DNA of 64,000 nt from Saccharothrix deserti (GTDB lineage Bacteria > Actinomycetota > Actinomycetes > Mycobacteriales > Pseudonocardiaceae), in assembly GCF_009769385.1 (NCBI RefSeq), contig NZ_VKAB01000035.1, positions 1 through 64,000 on the forward strand, given 5' to 3'. Made by a program: the position numbers and the translations under genes. How positions within the stretch are numbered: position 1 is the stretch's first letter; each line of letters starts with the position of its first letter. Below are positions 16,748 to 27,512 of the stretch, one piece after another. The notes under the pieces were generated by a model that was not told the DNA's origin, made no database searches, and was given only the letters and a program-made list of their open reading frames with translations.

Positions 16748-18526
16748 ATGTCTCGACACCGCGCGCTGCGGACGAAGGTGCGGCGCGGCATCGCGACGTG
16801 GCCGGTGGCCATCGTCGCCCTGGTGGTCCTCGTGGTGCTCGGTTGGCTCGGCTGGAGCTGGGTCGGCGGCATCCTGGAACGCCGTGCCGCCGCACAGGCG
16901 GGTGAGTGCAACGAGGGCGAGGCGCTGCTCCGGGTCTCCGCGACGCCCAACGTCGCCGAGGCGGTCAAGCAGGTCGCCGAGGCGTGGAGCAAGCAGCGGC
17001 CCGTCGTCTACGACCACTGCATCCAGGTCGAGGTCCAGTCGATCGACTCCGAGGTCGTGCTGCAAGGCCTCACCCAGGGCTGGGACACCGCCAAGCTCGG
17101 CGAACGCCCGCACGCGTGGATCACCGACTCGATGCTGTGGGCGAACCGGCTCGGCGCGCAGAACGCCACCCTGCTCGGCGCGGCGCCCGAGTCGATCGCG
17201 GCGAGCCCCGTGCTGCTCGCCCTGCACCAGGAGCCGGCGCAGGCCGTGCAGTCCGGTGCCGGGTTCCGGTGGACCGACCTGCCGGACCTGACCAGCGCGG
17301 CGGACGGTTGGGGCAGGTTCGGGCACCCCGAGTGGGGCCAGTTCAAGGTGGCGATGCCCGATCCGGCGACGAACTCGGCCACCGCGATGGCCGTGCAGTC
17401 GGCGCTGGCCGGCGCGAGCCCCGACGGCAAGGGGCCCGTCACCACCGAGATGCTGGCGCTCGACCCGGTGAAGAGCACGATGAGCAGGCTGGCGTCGTCC
17501 AAGCCGGCGCAGACGCCCGTCGGCACGTGGGAGGCGTTGAACCAGCTGTCCGGCGACACCGCCGTGAACGCGGCCGGGTTCAGCGCGGTGCCGGTGTTCG
17601 AGGTGGACCTGTACCGGCACAACACCGGCAAGGACAGCGGCACGGCGCCCGCGCAGCCCCTGTACGGGGTGGCGGCGGGCGGGCCGACGCCGATCGCGGA
17701 CTTCCCGTTCGTGCCGCTGGCGGGCGACTGGGTCGGTGAGGCCCAGGTGCGCGCGTCGCAGGCGTTCCGGGAGTTCCTGCGCGAGGACGACCAGCAGAAG
17801 ATCCTGGCCGGCGCGGGCCTGCGGGTCGACGCCACCACCGAGCGGCCCAAGCCGTCGCCCGGCATCCGCTGGGCCGCCGTCACCGACATGCTCACGCCCG
17901 CCGACGCCAACACGACCCAGCAGATCTCGGCCGCGTGGGCGACCGCGGACAACGGCCAGGTCGTCACCGTGCTGGTGGACACGTCGAAGTCGATGGAGGA
18001 ACCCGGCGGCGAGGGCCGCAGCCGGATGGACTGGGTGAAGCAGGCGCTGTCCGGGCAGGTCAACCGGTCGCTGTCCGGGTCGCTCGGGCTGTGGGAGTTC
18101 TCCCGGCAGCTCGACGGCGACAAGCCGTACCGGCAGGTCGTGCCCACCGGGCCGGTCGCCGGGCAGCGGCAGGCGCTGCTGGACGGCGTGGCCGCGCTGA
18201 AGCCGCAGAGCGCCACCCAGCTCTACACCAGCGTGCTCGCGTTGTACGAGCGGATGCTGGCCGACCACCAGGACGGCAAGCGCAACCGGATCGTGGTGCT
18301 CACCGACGGCGTGAACGACGGCGGGCTGACGTTCGAGCAGCTGACGTCGCGGCTCGCGGCGGTCAAGCAGCCGGGCAAGGACGTCGTGATCGACGTCATC
18401 GCGCTCGGCCCCGACCCGGAACGCGAACCGCTGACCGAACTGGCCCGGTCCACCGGCGGCACGCTGTCGGTGGTCGAGGACGGTCGCGGTGTGGACGCCG
18501 CCCTCGGCCAACTCCTGTCCAGCTAG
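16748..18526 (+). CDS. Membrane-anchored substrate-binding and VWA domain protein
   Basis: A 592-residue protein: basic N-terminus, one transmembrane helix (about residues 19-40), an extracellular solute-binding-protein-like domain (about 55-385, from ECNEGEALLRVSATPNVAEAVK) and a von Willebrand A domain (about 405-590) with an intact MIDAS DTSKSM and TDGVNDGG. The fusion of a binding protein with VWA occurs across actinomycetes; its role is not established. No transporter genes adjoin it. ATG 16748 follows GAGAGGGAAG. Confidence 0.82.
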   Translation: MSRHRALRTKVRRGIATWPVAIVALVVLVVLGWLGWSWVGGILERRAAAQAGECNEGEALLRVSATPNVAEAVKQVAEAWSKQRPVVYDHCIQVEVQSIDSEVVLQGLTQGWDTAKLGERPHAWITDSMLWANRLGAQNATLLGAAPESIAASPVLLALHQEPAQAVQSGAGFRWTDLPDLTSAADGWGRFGHPEWGQFKVAMPDPATNSATAMAVQSALAGASPDGKGPVTTEMLALDPVKSTMSRLASSKPAQTPVGTWEALNQLSGDTAVNAAGFSAVPVFEVDLYRHNTGKDSGTAPAQPLYGVAAGGPTPIADFPFVPLAGDWVGEAQVRASQAFREFLREDDQQKILAGAGLRVDATTERPKPSPGIRWAAVTDMLTPADANTTQQISAAWATADNGQVVTVLVDTSKSMEEPGGEGRSRMDWVKQALSGQVNRSLSGSLGLWEFSRQLDGDKPYRQVVPTGPVAGQRQALLDGVAALKPQSATQLYTSVLALYERMLADHQDGKRNRIVVLTDGVNDGGLTFEQLTSRLAAVKQPGKDVVIDVIALGPDPEREPLTELARSTGGTLSVVEDGRGVDAALGQLLSS

Positions 18527-19506
18527 CCCGTGCTCTGGACGGTGATGACGACCTTGCCGCGGGCGTGGCCCTCGGCGACGTGCTGGACGGCCCGTGCCGC
18601 GTCGCTCAACGGGTAGGTGCCGCCGACAACGGTCCCGAGCTGCCCGGATTCCATCATGCGGGCCATTTCCTCCAGGTCGGCGCGCGTGGTCCGGGCGAGC
18701 AGCGGCGCGAGCCGGCGGCGCGTGAACGGCGAGAGCGCGGCGGCCTTGATCGTGTGCCGGGCCCCACCGAGCCACTTGCCGCCGTTGCCGCTGTTGGGCA
18801 TGAGCACACCGGTGGGCGTGAGCAGCTTCAGCAGCGCGGAGAACGGGTGGTTCATGACGTGGTCGAGGATCGCGTCGTACCGCTCGGAGGTGTGCGTGAA
18901 GTCCTCGCGGGAGTAGTCCACGACGTGGTCCGCGCCCAGTTCCCGCACCAGCTCGACGTTGCGCGGGCCGCACACCGCGGTCACCTCCGCGCCCATCGAC
19001 TTCGCGATCTGCACCGCGAACGTGCCGATGCCGCCGGACGAGCCGTTGACCAGCAGCCGCTGCCCGGAGGACAGGCGTGCGGCGTCACGCAGCATCTGCA
19101 ACGCGGTGATCCCGGCCAGCGGCACGCCCGCGGCCTCCTCGAACGTCACGTTCGCGGGCTTGGCGACCAGGTCGTCCTCGTCGGCGCACGCGTACTCGGC
19201 GAACGTCGCCCGGCCCTCGCCGAACACCTCGTCACCGGGCTTGAACCGGGTGACCGCGCTGCCGACGGCCTCCACGGTGCCGGCGACGTCCGTGCCGGGT
19301 ACGGGCCGCTTCGTCGGCCTGCGCAACCCGAAGCCCGCCAGGCGCACCATGTACGGGGTGCCGGTCATGATGAACCAGTCGGCGATGTTCACCCCCGCCG
19401 CGTGCACGCGCACCAGCACCTGCTTCCCGCCCGGCTCGGGCCGGTCGACTTCCCGGAAGTCCAGCACGTCCGGCTCGCCGTACTCGTCGTGCACGATCGC
19501 CTTCAT
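18523..19506 (-). CDS. NAD(P)-dependent medium-chain oxidoreductase (quinone reductase-like)
   Basis: A 327-residue MDR-superfamily enzyme without zinc ligands. The GroES-like N-terminal domain has VRVHAAGVNIADWFIMTG, and the nucleotide-binding motif NGSSGGIGTFAVQIAKSMGA lies near residue 145. It starts 2 bases after the stop of the small membrane-protein gene (TGAccATG, ribosome site GGAG), so it is the third gene of the ArsR operon. Likely reduces a quinone or enone with NADPH (inference). Confidence 0.87.
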   Translation of the reverse strand: MKAIVHDEYGEPDVLDFREVDRPEPGGKQVLVRVHAAGVNIADWFIMTGTPYMVRLAGFGLRRPTKRPVPGTDVAGTVEAVGSAVTRFKPGDEVFGEGRATFAEYACADEDDLVAKPANVTFEEAAGVPLAGITALQMLRDAARLSSGQRLLVNGSSGGIGTFAVQIAKSMGAEVTAVCGPRNVELVRELGADHVVDYSREDFTHTSERYDAILDHVMNHPFSALLKLLTPTGVLMPNSGNGGKWLGGARHTIKAAALSPFTRRRLAPLLARTTRADLEEMARMMESGQLGTVVGGTYPLSDAARAVQHVAEGHARGKVVITVQSTG

Positions 19507-19508
19507 GG

Positions 19509-19784
19509 TCACTCCACCGTTCTGAGGATGTGTTCGACGGACGCGGTGCGGGTGCGCAGGTCGGCCAGGTCGGCGGCGGTGCGCTGCTGGACGTCCAGGG
19601 TGTTCTCGGCCAGCTGCTCGTAGCGGCGCACGAGCTGTCGCAGCCCTTCGGCCTGCCCGGCGTCGATCTTCGCCTTGCGCATCTCCAGGAAGCTGTTGAG
19701 CAGGAACATCACGAAGACCAGGACCAGGAACAGGACGCCGACCGTGAGGATGGCGGCGGGCCAGGTCGTCTCGCTGAGATCCAT
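19509..19784 (-). CDS. Small single-pass membrane protein with coiled coil
   Basis: A 91-residue protein. Residues 9-30 form one strong transmembrane helix (AAILTVGVLFLVLVFVMFLL); residues 35-88 are charged with heptad-like Leu/Val spacing and could form a coiled coil. Its ATG overlaps the ArsR stop (TGATG) and its stop abuts the oxidoreductase start, so all three are coexpressed. Family unknown. Confidence 0.68.
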   Translation of the reverse strand: MDLSETTWPAAILTVGVLFLVLVFVMFLLNSFLEMRKAKIDAGQAEGLRQLVRRYEQLAENTLDVQQRTAADLADLRTRTASVEHILRTVE

Positions 19785-20134
19785 CAGGAAGGCTCCTCGC
19801 GTGCCGGACCGCGCTTCTGGTCCGCTGTGGTCAGGGTCAGGACCGCCTCGGCCAGCGCCGACGGGGTGAGGGTGAAGTCGAAGTCCGCGACCTCGAAGTA
19901 CTTCATGGCTTTGCCGTCCTCGGACAGCTCGAGGCTGCCGACGACCAGACCGGCCGCCTCCAGCCGTTGCAGGTGCATGTGGAGCAGCGGCCGACTCACC
20001 CCGATCACGCGGGCGAGGTGGCTCACGTAGTCGCGCCCGCCCGCCAGCGTGGCCACGATGCGCAGCCGCAACGGGTTGGACAGCGCGGCCAGCACCTCGA
20101 CCAGCTCGTCACCGGTCGGCCGGCTGCCCGTCAT
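19784..20134 (-). CDS. ArsR-type winged-helix transcriptional regulator
   Basis: A 116-residue HTH_20/ArsR-like regulator with ALSNPLRLRIVATLAGGRDYVSHLARVIGVSRPLLHMHLQRLEAAGLV as the winged helix. There is no metal-binding ELCVCDL motif, so it probably senses something other than a metal. It heads a three-gene operon and is preceded by GAAGGAGC and a 26-bp imperfect palindrome, pointing to autoregulation. Confidence 0.85.
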   Translation of the reverse strand: MTGSRPTGDELVEVLAALSNPLRLRIVATLAGGRDYVSHLARVIGVSRPLLHMHLQRLEAAGLVVGSLELSEDGKAMKYFEVADFDFTLTPSALAEAVLTLTTADQKRGPAREEPS

Positions 20135-20144
20135 GGCGCTCCTT

Positions 20145-20170
20145 CACATGTAAGAATTCTCTTACACGTG
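20145..20170. promoter_or_regulatory. ArsR operator (inverted repeat)
   Basis: CACATGTAAG-aattct-CTTACACGTG: 10-bp arms with one mismatch around a 6-bp spacer, 11 bases upstream of the ArsR start codon. The position suits autorepression. Confidence 0.72.
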
Positions 20171-20184
20171 TAACCGTAGCACGT

Positions 20185-21144
20185 TCACCGCTGGTAGACA
20201 GCGGTCATCGCGGCGATCCTGGCGATGACGCGCTCCCGCAGCTCCGGTGGTTCCAGCACCTCGACCTCCGGACCGAGGCGGAGCAGGTCGACCACCGCGT
20301 GGTCCAACGACTCGACCGGCACCCGCACGGTCGTCCAGTCGCCTTCGGGCTCGACCTCGCGGAGTTCACGGGCCGCGACCAGGCCGAGCAGGACCTGGGC
20401 GCTCTTGAGCCCGTTCGGCGTCATCCGGACCGTCACCCGCATCGGGTACATGCGCTCCTCGAACCGCTCCGACCAGCCCCGCCAGTACTCGGCGAGGTCG
20501 AACCCCTCCGGCCGGTCGAACGGCTCGTCCGACGCGGTCAGCTCCACCACCCGCGAGACCCGGTACGTGCGCAGGTCGTCGGTGCGCGCGACGAGGTACC
20601 AGGTCCCGGCCTTGAGCACGAGGCCGAGCGGCTCGACCGTCCGCTCCACCTCGACCTGCGCCCACCGCACGTACCGGATGCGGAGGCGTCGTTGCTGCCA
20701 CACGGCCTCCGCGATCTCGGCCACGTGCGGCGTCCCCTCGTTGCCGCGGAACCAGCCCGGCGCGTCCAGGTGGAACCTCTCCCGCACCCGCGCCGCACGC
20801 GACCGCAGCTCCGGCGGCAGTGCGGCGAGCACCTTGAGCTGCGCCGCGGCCACCACCGCGCCCAACCCGAGTTCGGCCGCCGGGCCCGGCATACCGGCGA
20901 GGAACAGCGAGTCGGCCTCCTCGGTGGTCAACCCGGTGAGCCGGGTGCGGTAGCCGTCGACCAGCTGGTAACCGCCGGCCGGCCCGCGATCGCCGTACAC
21001 CGGGACACCGGACGAACCGAGCGCTTCGACGTCCCGGTAGACGGTGCGGACCGAGACCTCCAGTTCGTCGGCCAACTCCTGAGCCGTCATCCGCCCGCGT
21101 GACTGGAGCAGGAGGAGCAGGGACAACAACCGACTCGCGCGCAT
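20185..21144 (-). CDS. YafY-type HTH/WYL transcriptional regulator
   Basis: A 319-residue protein with an N-terminal HTH_11 (MTAQELADELEVSVRTVYRDVEAL) and a WYL domain (GTWYLVARTDDLRTYRVSRV) followed by a WCX domain. ATG 21144 gives the usual MRASRLLSLLLLLQ start; the longer open frame upstream would cross the operator. It is divergent from the DUF3224 gene with only 49 bp between them, and regulators of this type commonly control that neighbour. Confidence 0.9.
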   Translation of the reverse strand: MRASRLLSLLLLLQSRGRMTAQELADELEVSVRTVYRDVEALGSSGVPVYGDRGPAGGYQLVDGYRTRLTGLTTEEADSLFLAGMPGPAAELGLGAVVAAAQLKVLAALPPELRSRAARVRERFHLDAPGWFRGNEGTPHVAEIAEAVWQQRRLRIRYVRWAQVEVERTVEPLGLVLKAGTWYLVARTDDLRTYRVSRVVELTASDEPFDRPEGFDLAEYWRGWSERFEERMYPMRVTVRMTPNGLKSAQVLLGLVAARELREVEPEGDWTTVRVPVESLDHAVVDLLRLGPEVEVLEPPELRERVIARIAAMTAVYQR

Positions 21145-21152
21145 CGACCCAT

Positions 21153-21171
21153 CCTGACAGGAGCTGTCAGG
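21153..21171. promoter_or_regulatory. Operator between WYL regulator and DUF3224 gene
   Basis: CCTGACAG-gag-CTGTCAGG, 8-bp perfect arms around 3 bases, lies 8 bases upstream of the regulator start and just before the divergent gene. It also contains the only AGGAG ribosome site available to the DUF3224 start at 21173. Confidence 0.72.
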
Positions 21172-21193
21172 TATGCCCGGCACGATTCCCGCC

Positions 21194-21598
21194 ATGACCA
21201 CACACGCCACCGCCGGTGCCGAGATGAAGAGCTGGGACGAGCACACCTGGGACGGCAAGCGCTACGACGAGGTCACCGGCCCGAAGCAGACGACCGGCGC
21301 CATGACCGTCGCGTACAGCGGCGCCCTGGAAGCCGTGGGCGACATGCGATTCGTCATGTCGTACCCGGACGACGACTCCTGCGTCTCGACCGCCTACGAG
21401 GTCGTCACCGGCACCCTGGACGGCCGCAAGGGCACCTTCGTCCTCCACCACACCGGCGGCTACCGGGACGGCGTAGCCGACGCCACCGTCACCGTCGTCT
21501 CCGCCACCGACGCCCTGACCGGCCTCACCGGCACCGGCCGCATCACCTGGGCCCAGGGCGAGCCGGGCCGGTTCGAACTGGACTACCACCTGCCCTGA
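21194..21598 (+). CDS. DUF3224 domain-containing protein
   Basis: A 134-residue beta-rich protein of the DUF3224 (allene-oxide-cyclase-like barrel) family: TGAMTVAYSGALEAVGDMRFVMSY, GTFVLHHTGGY and LTGLTGTGRITW are typical. The start MTTHATAGAEMKSWDE fits the family, but ATG 21173 has the better ribosome site (AGGAG, 9 bases) and would add seven residues. Usually found, as here, divergent from a YafY/WYL regulator; biochemical role unknown. Confidence 0.85.
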   Translation: MTTHATAGAEMKSWDEHTWDGKRYDEVTGPKQTTGAMTVAYSGALEAVGDMRFVMSYPDDDSCVSTAYEVVTGTLDGRKGTFVLHHTGGYRDGVADATVTVVSATDALTGLTGTGRITWAQGEPGRFELDYHLP

Positions 21599-21614
21599 TC
21601 GAGACGTCGGGTGG

Positions 21615-21649
21615 CGACCCGGCCTGTGCGGGTCGCCCAGGCCGGGTCG
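21615..21649. terminator. Hairpin terminator, DUF3224 side
   Basis: A 12-bp perfect stem (CGACCCGGCCTG and complement) with an 11-base loop, 16 bases after the DUF3224 stop. Confidence 0.7.
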
Positions 21650-21668
21650 TGGGTCCCCGCACAGCACA

Positions 21669-21705
21669 AACCCCTGGTCGCGAGCGCGAACTCGCAACCA
21701 GGGTT
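21669..21705. terminator. Hairpin terminator, gcvP side
   Basis: AACCCCTGGTCGCGAG pairs with CTCGCAACCAGGGTT with one internal mismatch, 23 bases beyond the gcvP stop on the minus strand. Confidence 0.6.
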
Positions 21706-21727
21706 CCCGAGCGGGATGATGTGCCGA

Positions 21728-24616
<2,889 letters not shown>

Positions 24617-24640
24617 TGATGCGCCTCCAGGGCTGGGCCG

Positions 24641-24658
24641 GTTTCCCGCAGGGGAAAC
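24641..24658 (-). promoter_or_regulatory. Expression-platform hairpin before gcvP
   Basis: GTTTCCC-ctgc-GGGAAAC on the minus strand lies between the glycine aptamers and the GGAGG ribosome site. It is a candidate switch element acting on translation or termination. Confidence 0.45.
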
Positions 24659-24669
24659 ACTTCTGCCGT

Positions 24670-24873
24670 TGCCCTCCCCCTCTGTCTTCTGCCCGTCGGC
24701 GGGCAGCCTGAGAGCTTCACCCGGCTGGCGGGCTTGCACCGTCGGCGGGGTCGATCCGGTTTGGCCGACCCGCTTTCCAGAGGCGTCTCACCCGCGCGGT
24801 CCTTGCGCCTGAGAGGTTCCGGGGAGGAGTTGCTCCTTCGGCGCCGAGACTGCTGCCTCGGACTCTCCCGCGC
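24670..24873 (-). promoter_or_regulatory. Tandem glycine riboswitch (gcvT element)
   Basis: Reading the minus strand, aptamer 1 runs from GGGAGAGTCC through GCGCCGAAGGAGCAA, CCTCTCAGGCGCAAGGACCG and ACGCCTCTGGAAAGC. Aptamer 2 has ACGGTGCAAGCC, GGGTGAAGCTCTCAGGC and ACAGAGGGGGAG. These are the conserved blocks of the glycine riboswitch, in the usual two-aptamer arrangement, directly ahead of gcvP. Glycine binding is expected to turn on expression. Confidence 0.93.
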
Positions 24874-24973
24874 GGGATAAAGCGACTACGTGCGAAATCG
24901 TACCCGGCTGACGCGCCCGCGGTATCGCGGGCGCGACGTGGATCTCAACGGTTTACCGGCGTTCGCCGGGGGT

Positions 24974-25540
24974 TCAACCGATCGCCCGGGTGCGGCGGCG
25001 GCGGGACAACTCGTCGTCGGCCGCGTCCACGATCTCGGCGCCGTCAGCGCGTTCGGCGGGGAACTCGTGGATCGTGCCGCTGATCTCCCGCATCGCACCG
25101 CTCACCGCGATGCCGAACACCCCCTGGCCGCCCTGGAGCAGATCCACCACCTCCTCCGGCGAAGTGCACTCGTAGACGGTGGTGCCGTCGCTGAACAGCG
25201 TGATCCGGGCCAGGTCCTGGACGCCGCGGCGGCGCAGGTGGTCGACCGCGACCCGGATGTTCTGCAACGAGACACCGGTGTCCAGGAGCCGCTTGACGAC
25301 TTTGAGGACCAGGATGTCCTTGAACGAGTAGAGCCGTTGGCTACCCGAGCCGTGGGCACTCCTTATGGTCGGGTTGACCAGCCCCGTGCGTGCCCAGTAG
25401 TCCAGCTGGCGGTAGGTGATTCCCGCGATCTGGCACGCGGCGGGGCCGCGGTACCCGACGAGTTCGTCCGGCAGCGAGGAGTCCGGGAACAGTTCACCCT
25501 GTTCGCCGGATCCGGCCCGGATGGGCGCTTCCTCGACCAC
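24974..25540 (-). CDS. MerR family transcriptional regulator (Rv1830-like)
   Basis: A 188-residue MerR-type regulator. The HTH contains YRGPAACQIAGITYRQLDYWARTGLV, followed by helices with LVLKVVKRLLDTGVSLQNIRVAVDHLR and an acidic C-terminal part. No Cys metal-site is present. In mycobacteria a MerR gene in this position, upstream of gcvP, is Rv1830, so orthology is inferred from sequence type and synteny. GTG start. The gap upstream holds a TGACGT dyad that may be its operator. Confidence 0.85.
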   Translation of the reverse strand: MVEEAPIRAGSGEQGELFPDSSLPDELVGYRGPAACQIAGITYRQLDYWARTGLVNPTIRSAHGSGSQRLYSFKDILVLKVVKRLLDTGVSLQNIRVAVDHLRRRGVQDLARITLFSDGTTVYECTSPEEVVDLLQGGQGVFGIAVSGAMREISGTIHEFPAERADGAEIVDAADDELSRRRRTRAIG

Positions 25541-25682
25541 GCCTGCCTCCCCTCGGTCCGGTCACGACGACCGGCGACCAACGTGAAGCCGCCGCGGTGT
25601 CCGAATCACACCGTGGCAATTCACCTGAGCTCGACGGTAAGACCGCCTAGGGGGCAGGTCAACGCGACGCGCGGGGCGTGTC

Positions 25683-25696
25683 TGACGTAAACGTCA
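25683..25696. promoter_or_regulatory. Perfect dyad, candidate MerR operator
   Basis: TGACGT-AA-ACGTCA, perfect 6-bp arms, about 140 bp upstream of the Rv1830-like MerR start. Related half-sites (GTGACGTTTAG, AACGTTGACGTT) follow within 90 bp. Confidence 0.45.
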
Positions 25697-25837
25697 AGTA
25701 GAGGGTTAGAGCGTCGCCCGATGTAAGCCATTCGGGTGACGTTTAGTGATCGTTTAGCGGAATAACGTTGACGTTGTGTAACCCATGGGTGTGACACCGG
25801 GGGGTGGCATGCAGCGTTGATCCACAACGCACCGCAA

Positions 25838-25894
25838 ACACCTACGAGGGGTCGTTCACGGCACACGGCCGACGTCCCGGCCCCTCGTAGGTGT
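25838..25894. terminator. Long hairpin with 14-bp perfect stem
   Basis: ACACCTACGAGGGG pairs perfectly with CCCCTCGTAGGTGT across a 29-base loop. It lies downstream of the DUF151 gene and upstream of the MerR promoter zone, so it could terminate the upstream transcript; an RNA element is also possible. Confidence 0.5.
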
Positions 25895-26185
25895 CGCCCG
25901 ACCGGTCGCACTTCTCGCGGGACCGACGCGACGCTCGCCGTGCGGCCCGGCACCAAGTGGGCCAGGGCCATCGGGCACGCCCGGAGCCGGCAGCCATCGC
26001 GGGCGGCAGAATCAAAGCAGGGGCCCCCTCGGCGGGGACCCCTGCGGGAAGCGTTCCGGGACCTGCGGCAACGCCCGCAGGACGAAGCAGGGCCCCTGCA
26101 CGGGACCCATTCCAAGCATGACGCGACTGCACGTGCCCACCAGGGCACACGCGACCACCCGACCACAGCGGCGGGCGGTCGTCGG

Positions 26186-26659
26186 CTACGTGTCGGCGCC
26201 GCGGAAGTCTTCCGGCGAGACGGAGTCGAGGAACTCGCGGAACTTCTCGACCTCGTCCTCCTGCTCGTCCGGGATGATGAGGCCCGCCTCCGCCAGCACC
26301 GACTCCTCGGCGTGGATCGGCACACCGATCCGCAGCGCCAACGCCACGGAGTCGCTGGGCCGCGCGGACACCCGGATGTCACCGTCGAACACGAGTTCCG
26401 CGAAGTACGTGCCCTCCTGCAAGTCCGTGATCCGGACCTGCTCCAGCTGCCGGCCGAGGGCACCGATGACGTCCTTGAGCAGGTCATGCGTCAACGGCCG
26501 GGCAGGACGGACACCTTGCTGCTCCAACGCGATCGCCGTGGCCTCGACCGATCCGATCCAGATCGGCAGGTACCGTTCGCCCTCGGTTTCGCGCAGCAGC
26601 AGGATCGGCTGGTTGGCAGGTAGTTCCACCCGCACGCCGACGACGCGCATTTCGCTCAT
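26186..26659 (-). CDS. Bifunctional nuclease family protein (DUF151/BFN)
   Basis: A 157-residue protein with the DUF151 core: LLLRETEGERYLPIWIGSVEATAIALEQQG, TRPLTHDL-type segment (ARPLTHDLLKDVIGALG) and RPSDSVALALRIGVPIHAEESVL. It corresponds to mycobacterial Rv1829 by sequence type and position between two MerR genes. Plant members have DNase/RNase activity; the bacterial role is not settled. The acidic C-terminus is typical. Confidence 0.9.
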   Translation of the reverse strand: MSEMRVVGVRVELPANQPILLLRETEGERYLPIWIGSVEATAIALEQQGVRPARPLTHDLLKDVIGALGRQLEQVRITDLQEGTYFAELVFDGDIRVSARPSDSVALALRIGVPIHAEESVLAEAGLIIPDEQEDEVEKFREFLDSVSPEDFRGADT

Positions 26660-26802
26660 CGGGTCTCGCCTCCCTCAGCGCGCTGAAATTCTGGCGTCCC
26701 CGCTACCAACGAGGATCCCCCACGTACCCGTTCGACGCTACCCGCCAAGCGGGCTGTGTGCGCAACCGCCCGGCACCTTCGGATCACGATGCGGACACGT
26801 GT

Positions 26803-27498
26803 TCACCTCGACGAAACGCGGCCACCTGCGACACCACCTGCGACATCTCGCAAACCGACCTTCACGAGGAGTGTGTGCAGGGTTACCGAGAGCGCCGCCA
26901 ACTCCCGCACGACTTCGTCGGCTCGCGCTCTGTCACGCTGCCGGTGCAGGGTGCCGACGACCTGCTCGACCAGCCCGACCTCCCGGTCGGCGGCGGCGCG
27001 GAAGGGGCGCAGGTGACGCGCCTCCAACCCGTGCTCGACCATCGCCCGCACGGTCGACGCGATCTGCACCGCCTCGTGGTCGTACAACCCGCCCGCACCG
27101 GCCCTGATCAGGCCGTGCTGTTCCAGGTCCGCCAGCACGCCGGGCTCGATGCCCGCCCGCGCCAGCAGGTCCTCGCGGGTGACCCGGTGCCCGGCGGTCG
27201 GGGTGAGGTCGACCGCGCGCAACGCCTTGGACGCGCTCTGGTCGGCCGCGTCCAACTGCTCCTTGATGACCTTCAGCGGCAGGTACCTGTCCCGCTGCGC
27301 GGCCAGGATGTACCGCAGGCGCTCGACGTCCGCCGTCGTGAACTGGCGGTACCCCGAGGCCGTGCGCGCCGGGCGGACCAGCCCCTCCGACTCCAGGAAC
27401 CGGATTTTGGAGATGGTGACGTCGGGGAAGTCGGATCGGAGCTGCGCCAGCACCGCTCCGATGCTCAACCCCCCGCGTGGCCGCCCGGCCGCCGTCAC
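26803..27498 (-). CDS. ftsR: FtsR-like MerR family regulator (Rv1828 type)
   Basis: A 231-residue MerR protein with the signature LSIGAVLAQLRSDFPDVTISKIRFLESEGLV and SGYRQFTTADVERLRYIL ... RDRYLPLKVIKEQLDA. This closely matches actinobacterial FtsR/Rv1828, reported to activate ftsZ. The second half carries VTREDLLARAGIEPGVLADLEQHGLI and a helical C-terminal domain. Located 14 bp downstream of garA, as in mycobacteria, so cotranscription is likely. GTG start. Confidence 0.88.
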   Translation of the reverse strand: MTAAGRPRGGLSIGAVLAQLRSDFPDVTISKIRFLESEGLVRPARTASGYRQFTTADVERLRYILAAQRDRYLPLKVIKEQLDAADQSASKALRAVDLTPTAGHRVTREDLLARAGIEPGVLADLEQHGLIRAGAGGLYDHEAVQIASTVRAMVEHGLEARHLRPFRAAADREVGLVEQVVGTLHRQRDRARADEVVRELAALSVTLHTLLVKVGLRDVAGGVAGGRVSSR

Positions 27499-27512
27499 CG
27501 GAGCCCCATCGC

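Larger units (their letters stand above)
25541..26185. other. 645-bp intergenic gap in the gcv cluster
   Basis: No ORF here has convincing coding character. The left third is relatively AT-rich and contains a TGACGTAAACGTCA dyad and related ACGTTGACGTT motifs, a likely promoter/operator zone for the MerR gene. The middle holds a long hairpin. The right part (about 26015-26110) has several GC-rich inverted repeats such as GCAGGGG...CCCCTGC and GCAGGGCCCCTGC, compatible with a terminator or small RNA, but nothing firm. Confidence 0.5.

Noticed and set aside
25838-25894. Protein-coding gene in the gcv-cluster gap
   Set aside because: Frames here lack a ribosome site and are broken by the hairpin; the region reads as regulatory.
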